Shown here: piece after piece, positions 34,576 to 36,088 of the stretch
Position numbering within the stretch: the stretch's first letter is position 1
Layout: every line of letters begins with the position of its first letter
NCBI GenBank assembly: GCA_001942045.1
Contig: MSTD01000053.1
Coordinates: forward strand, 1-36,088
DNA: 36,088 nucleotides
Direction of reading: 5' to 3'
From: Mycolicibacterium porcinum
Lineage (GTDB): Bacteria > Actinomycetota > Actinomycetes > Mycobacteriales > Mycobacteriaceae
Notes under the pieces: generated by a model
The model's database searches: none
Seen by the model: the letters and a program-made list of their open reading frames with translations, nothing else
Told to the model about the DNA's origin: nothing
Made by a program: the position numbers and the translations under genes

Positions 34576-35712
34576 TCAGCCGATCGCCTTGGCCCAGTTG
34601 TCGGCCAGATACTTGTTGGCCGTGTCGGTTTGGGCCTGGCTCGCCACGGTCACCGGACCGTCGATGGGCGGCAGCTGGCCGAACGCCGCGCGGTCGGCGG
34701 TGCCGGCCAGGATCATCTTGTCGGCACGCACGGGCCGGACCCCACCCTGCGCGTACAGGTTCTGCCCCTCGTCGCTGAACAGGAATTCCTGCCACAGGCG
34801 GGCGGCCGCCGGGTGCGGCGCATCCTTGTTGATCGCCTGGTAGTAGTAGCCGGCGACCAGGGCTTCATGAGGAACGATCACCTGCCAGCCGGGGACCTTC
34901 TGGCTTTCGGTGCCGTTGAGGTAGTTCCAGTCGATCACCACGGGGGTCTGCCCCGACTCGATGGTGGCCGGAGTCGGGTCGAGCGGCAGGAAGTTGCCCG
35001 CCTCGTTGAGCTTTGCGAAGAACTCGACCCCGGGGGCGATGTCGTCGGCCGATCCGCCCTGGGCCACCGCCGCCATCAGCACGCCGGCGAAGGCGGCGCC
35101 GGCCTGGGTCGGGTCACCGTTGAGCGCGACCTTGCCGTGGTACTCCGGCTTGAGCAGGTCCTCGACGGAGGTGATCGGCGGGACCTTGGTGGAGTCGAAC
35201 CCGATCGACATGAAGCCGCCGTAGTCGTTGACCCAGGCGCCGTCGCGGTCCTTCAGCTTCTCCGGAATGTCATCGAACGTGGCCACTTTGTACGGCGCGA
35301 ACATCGACGTATTCGCCAGTGCCACCGACTGTCCCAGGTCGAACACGTCGGGCGCGGTGCTCTTGCCCTTCTGCTGGTTGGCCGCGTTGATCTCTTCCTG
35401 GCTGGACCCGTCGGGCTGCGCCGAGTTCACCTTGATGCCGTACTTGTCGGAGAAGGCCTTGATGATGGCGCCGTAGTTTGCCCAATCCGGGGGCAGGGCA
35501 ATCACATTGAGTTCGCCCTCGGCCTTGGCCGCTTCGACGAGCTTGTCCATGCCACCGAAATCCGCGGCCGACCTCGCCTCGGCGACCTTGACCCCGGTGT
35601 CGGTCTTGCCGCCCGCGGCTTCCTTCTGCGGCGGCGCGCACGCCGCCAGACCCACCACGACGAGTGCCGACGCGGCGAGGGCGGATACCGTCGCGATCCG
35701 GGATGCGATCAT
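34576..35712 (-). CDS. ABC importer solute-binding lipoprotein
   Basis: 378 residues from ATG 35712, with GGAGGA 7 bases upstream; a TTG two codons earlier is less likely. Signal peptide with lipobox LAAC (lipidated Cys25). The mature protein is a type-II periplasmic-binding fold (ABC-type iron/polyamine/2-aminoethylphosphonate class), with KLVEAAKAEGELNVIALP at the start and TESQKVPGWQVIVPHEALVAGYYYQ further on. First gene of the leftward importer operon. Which ligand it binds cannot be read from the sequence. The 102-base gap to the divergent gene (35713-35814) must hold its promoter. Confidence 0.92.
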   Translation of the reverse strand: MIASRIATVSALAASALVVVGLAACAPPQKEAAGGKTDTGVKVAEARSAADFGGMDKLVEAAKAEGELNVIALPPDWANYGAIIKAFSDKYGIKVNSAQPDGSSQEEINAANQQKGKSTAPDVFDLGQSVALANTSMFAPYKVATFDDIPEKLKDRDGAWVNDYGGFMSIGFDSTKVPPITSVEDLLKPEYHGKVALNGDPTQAGAAFAGVLMAAVAQGGSADDIAPGVEFFAKLNEAGNFLPLDPTPATIESGQTPVVIDWNYLNGTESQKVPGWQVIVPHEALVAGYYYQAINKDAPHPAAARLWQEFLFSDEGQNLYAQGGVRPVRADKMILAGTADRAAFGQLPPIDGPVTVASQAQTDTANKYLADNWAKAIG

Positions 35713-35814
35713 TGCCAAGTCCTCCGATGGTCTCCGAGTGCGCGCACCGGCACCCTATCGCGACCTCGCCGAACGTGAGACGCATCGCGTGGGCCTGCGG
35801 GTTAGCATCACGTG

Positions 35815-36088
35815 ATGTCTGTTCCGGGTCCAGGCGGGGGCTTCGAGCTCGACGGCTGGAGCTTCAAACCGGCGGCCGTGCCGTGGTACCGCACCCGCCC
35901 GGCGGTGTTCGCGATGGTCGCCGCCACCGTTGCCGCGGCAGCCATCGTGGTCTCGGGTGTGCTTTTGCTGCTTAGAGATTCACCGTCGGCCCCGGAGCAG
36001 GCGACCACCCCGTCTCCCGCGCCGTCGGCGACCGCCCCCGCGCCGTCGCCGTCACTGCGGGTGGGAGTGCCGCCCGCTCCCCCGGAAC
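35815..36088 (+). CDS. proline-rich single-pass membrane protein, 5' part
   Basis: 91 codons are in the window and the frame is open to the right edge, so the protein is incomplete. The ATG at 35815 lies 6 bases after a -10-like TAGCAT (35803-35808), consistent with a leaderless mRNA. The N-terminus contains FELDGWSFKPAAVPWYRTR, then a single hydrophobic segment (VFAMVAATVAAAAIVVSGVL), and then an extracytoplasmic Pro/Ala/Ser/Thr-rich linker. A folded domain probably follows outside the window. No family assigned. Confidence 0.7.
   Translation, partial: MSVPGPGGGFELDGWSFKPAAVPWYRTRPAVFAMVAATVAAAAIVVSGVLLLLRDSPSAPEQATTPSPAPSATAPAPSPSLRVGVPPAPPE

Overview
The window looks like chromosomal DNA of a fast-growing, non-tuberculous mycobacterium (Mycolicibacterium type). 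It is GC-rich, uses many GTG starts, and has many start codons a few bases after a TANNNT -10 box, as leaderless mycobacterial mRNAs do. Mycobacterial signatures include the N-terminus of a 13E12/DUF222 gene under a LexA box, several small exported proteins of mycobacterial type, a gene order matching M. tuberculosis Rv0135c-Rv0139, a PncA very close to the tuberculosis enzyme, and a probable methylmannose polysaccharide (MMP) cluster, which fast growers have and M. tuberculosis lacks. I see no insertion sequence, CRISPR array, tRNA or rRNA, and no gene-free stretch above 300 bases.

Layout. 1-1035: partial 13E12 gene, DUF4262 gene, small exported protein, and a perfect bidirectional terminator. 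1048-3451 (-): an NTF2-like protein, an extended SDR and a methyltransferase, apparently one transcript starting under a KstR-like operator. 3494-6490: lipoprotein, msrA, a CYP138-type P450 and its divergent TetR regulator, separated by a cluster of GGTACC operators. 6467-10923: a TetR gene plus four genes matching the MMP pathway (meT1, mmpH, meT3, manT). The same GGACA-N2-TGTCC operator lies over the TetR promoter and the manT promoter. 10939-13126: PPOX flavoprotein, C39-like cysteine peptidase homologue, small secreted protein, tandem DUF427 protein.

13172-16921 is the most unusual part. Four genes are joined by 4-base start/stop overlaps: a 13-segment membrane protein with a duplicated Asp/His motif and a FixH/YtkA-like external domain, a tiny membrane protein, a cupredoxin-like lipoprotein and a polytopic membrane protein. 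pncA follows after 10 bases. I suspect an envelope metal or redox system but cannot name its function. Next come a crotonase lacking both catalytic glutamates, glgX, a candidate structured RNA (20527-20641) and a marR-drrA-drrB-like drug exporter operon whose GTG start abuts a perfect 23-base operator.

22846-25136 encodes two acyl-CoA dehydrogenases, probably a heteromeric pair, with an operator and leaderless start. On the other strand treS and pep2 (trehalose to maltose-1-phosphate) are followed by an MFS exporter. The right end holds an HTH protein coupled to a HugZ-type protein, a PyrE-like phosphoribosyltransferase, a complete four-gene ABC importer of the phosphonate/iron/polyamine type, and the start of a proline-rich membrane protein.
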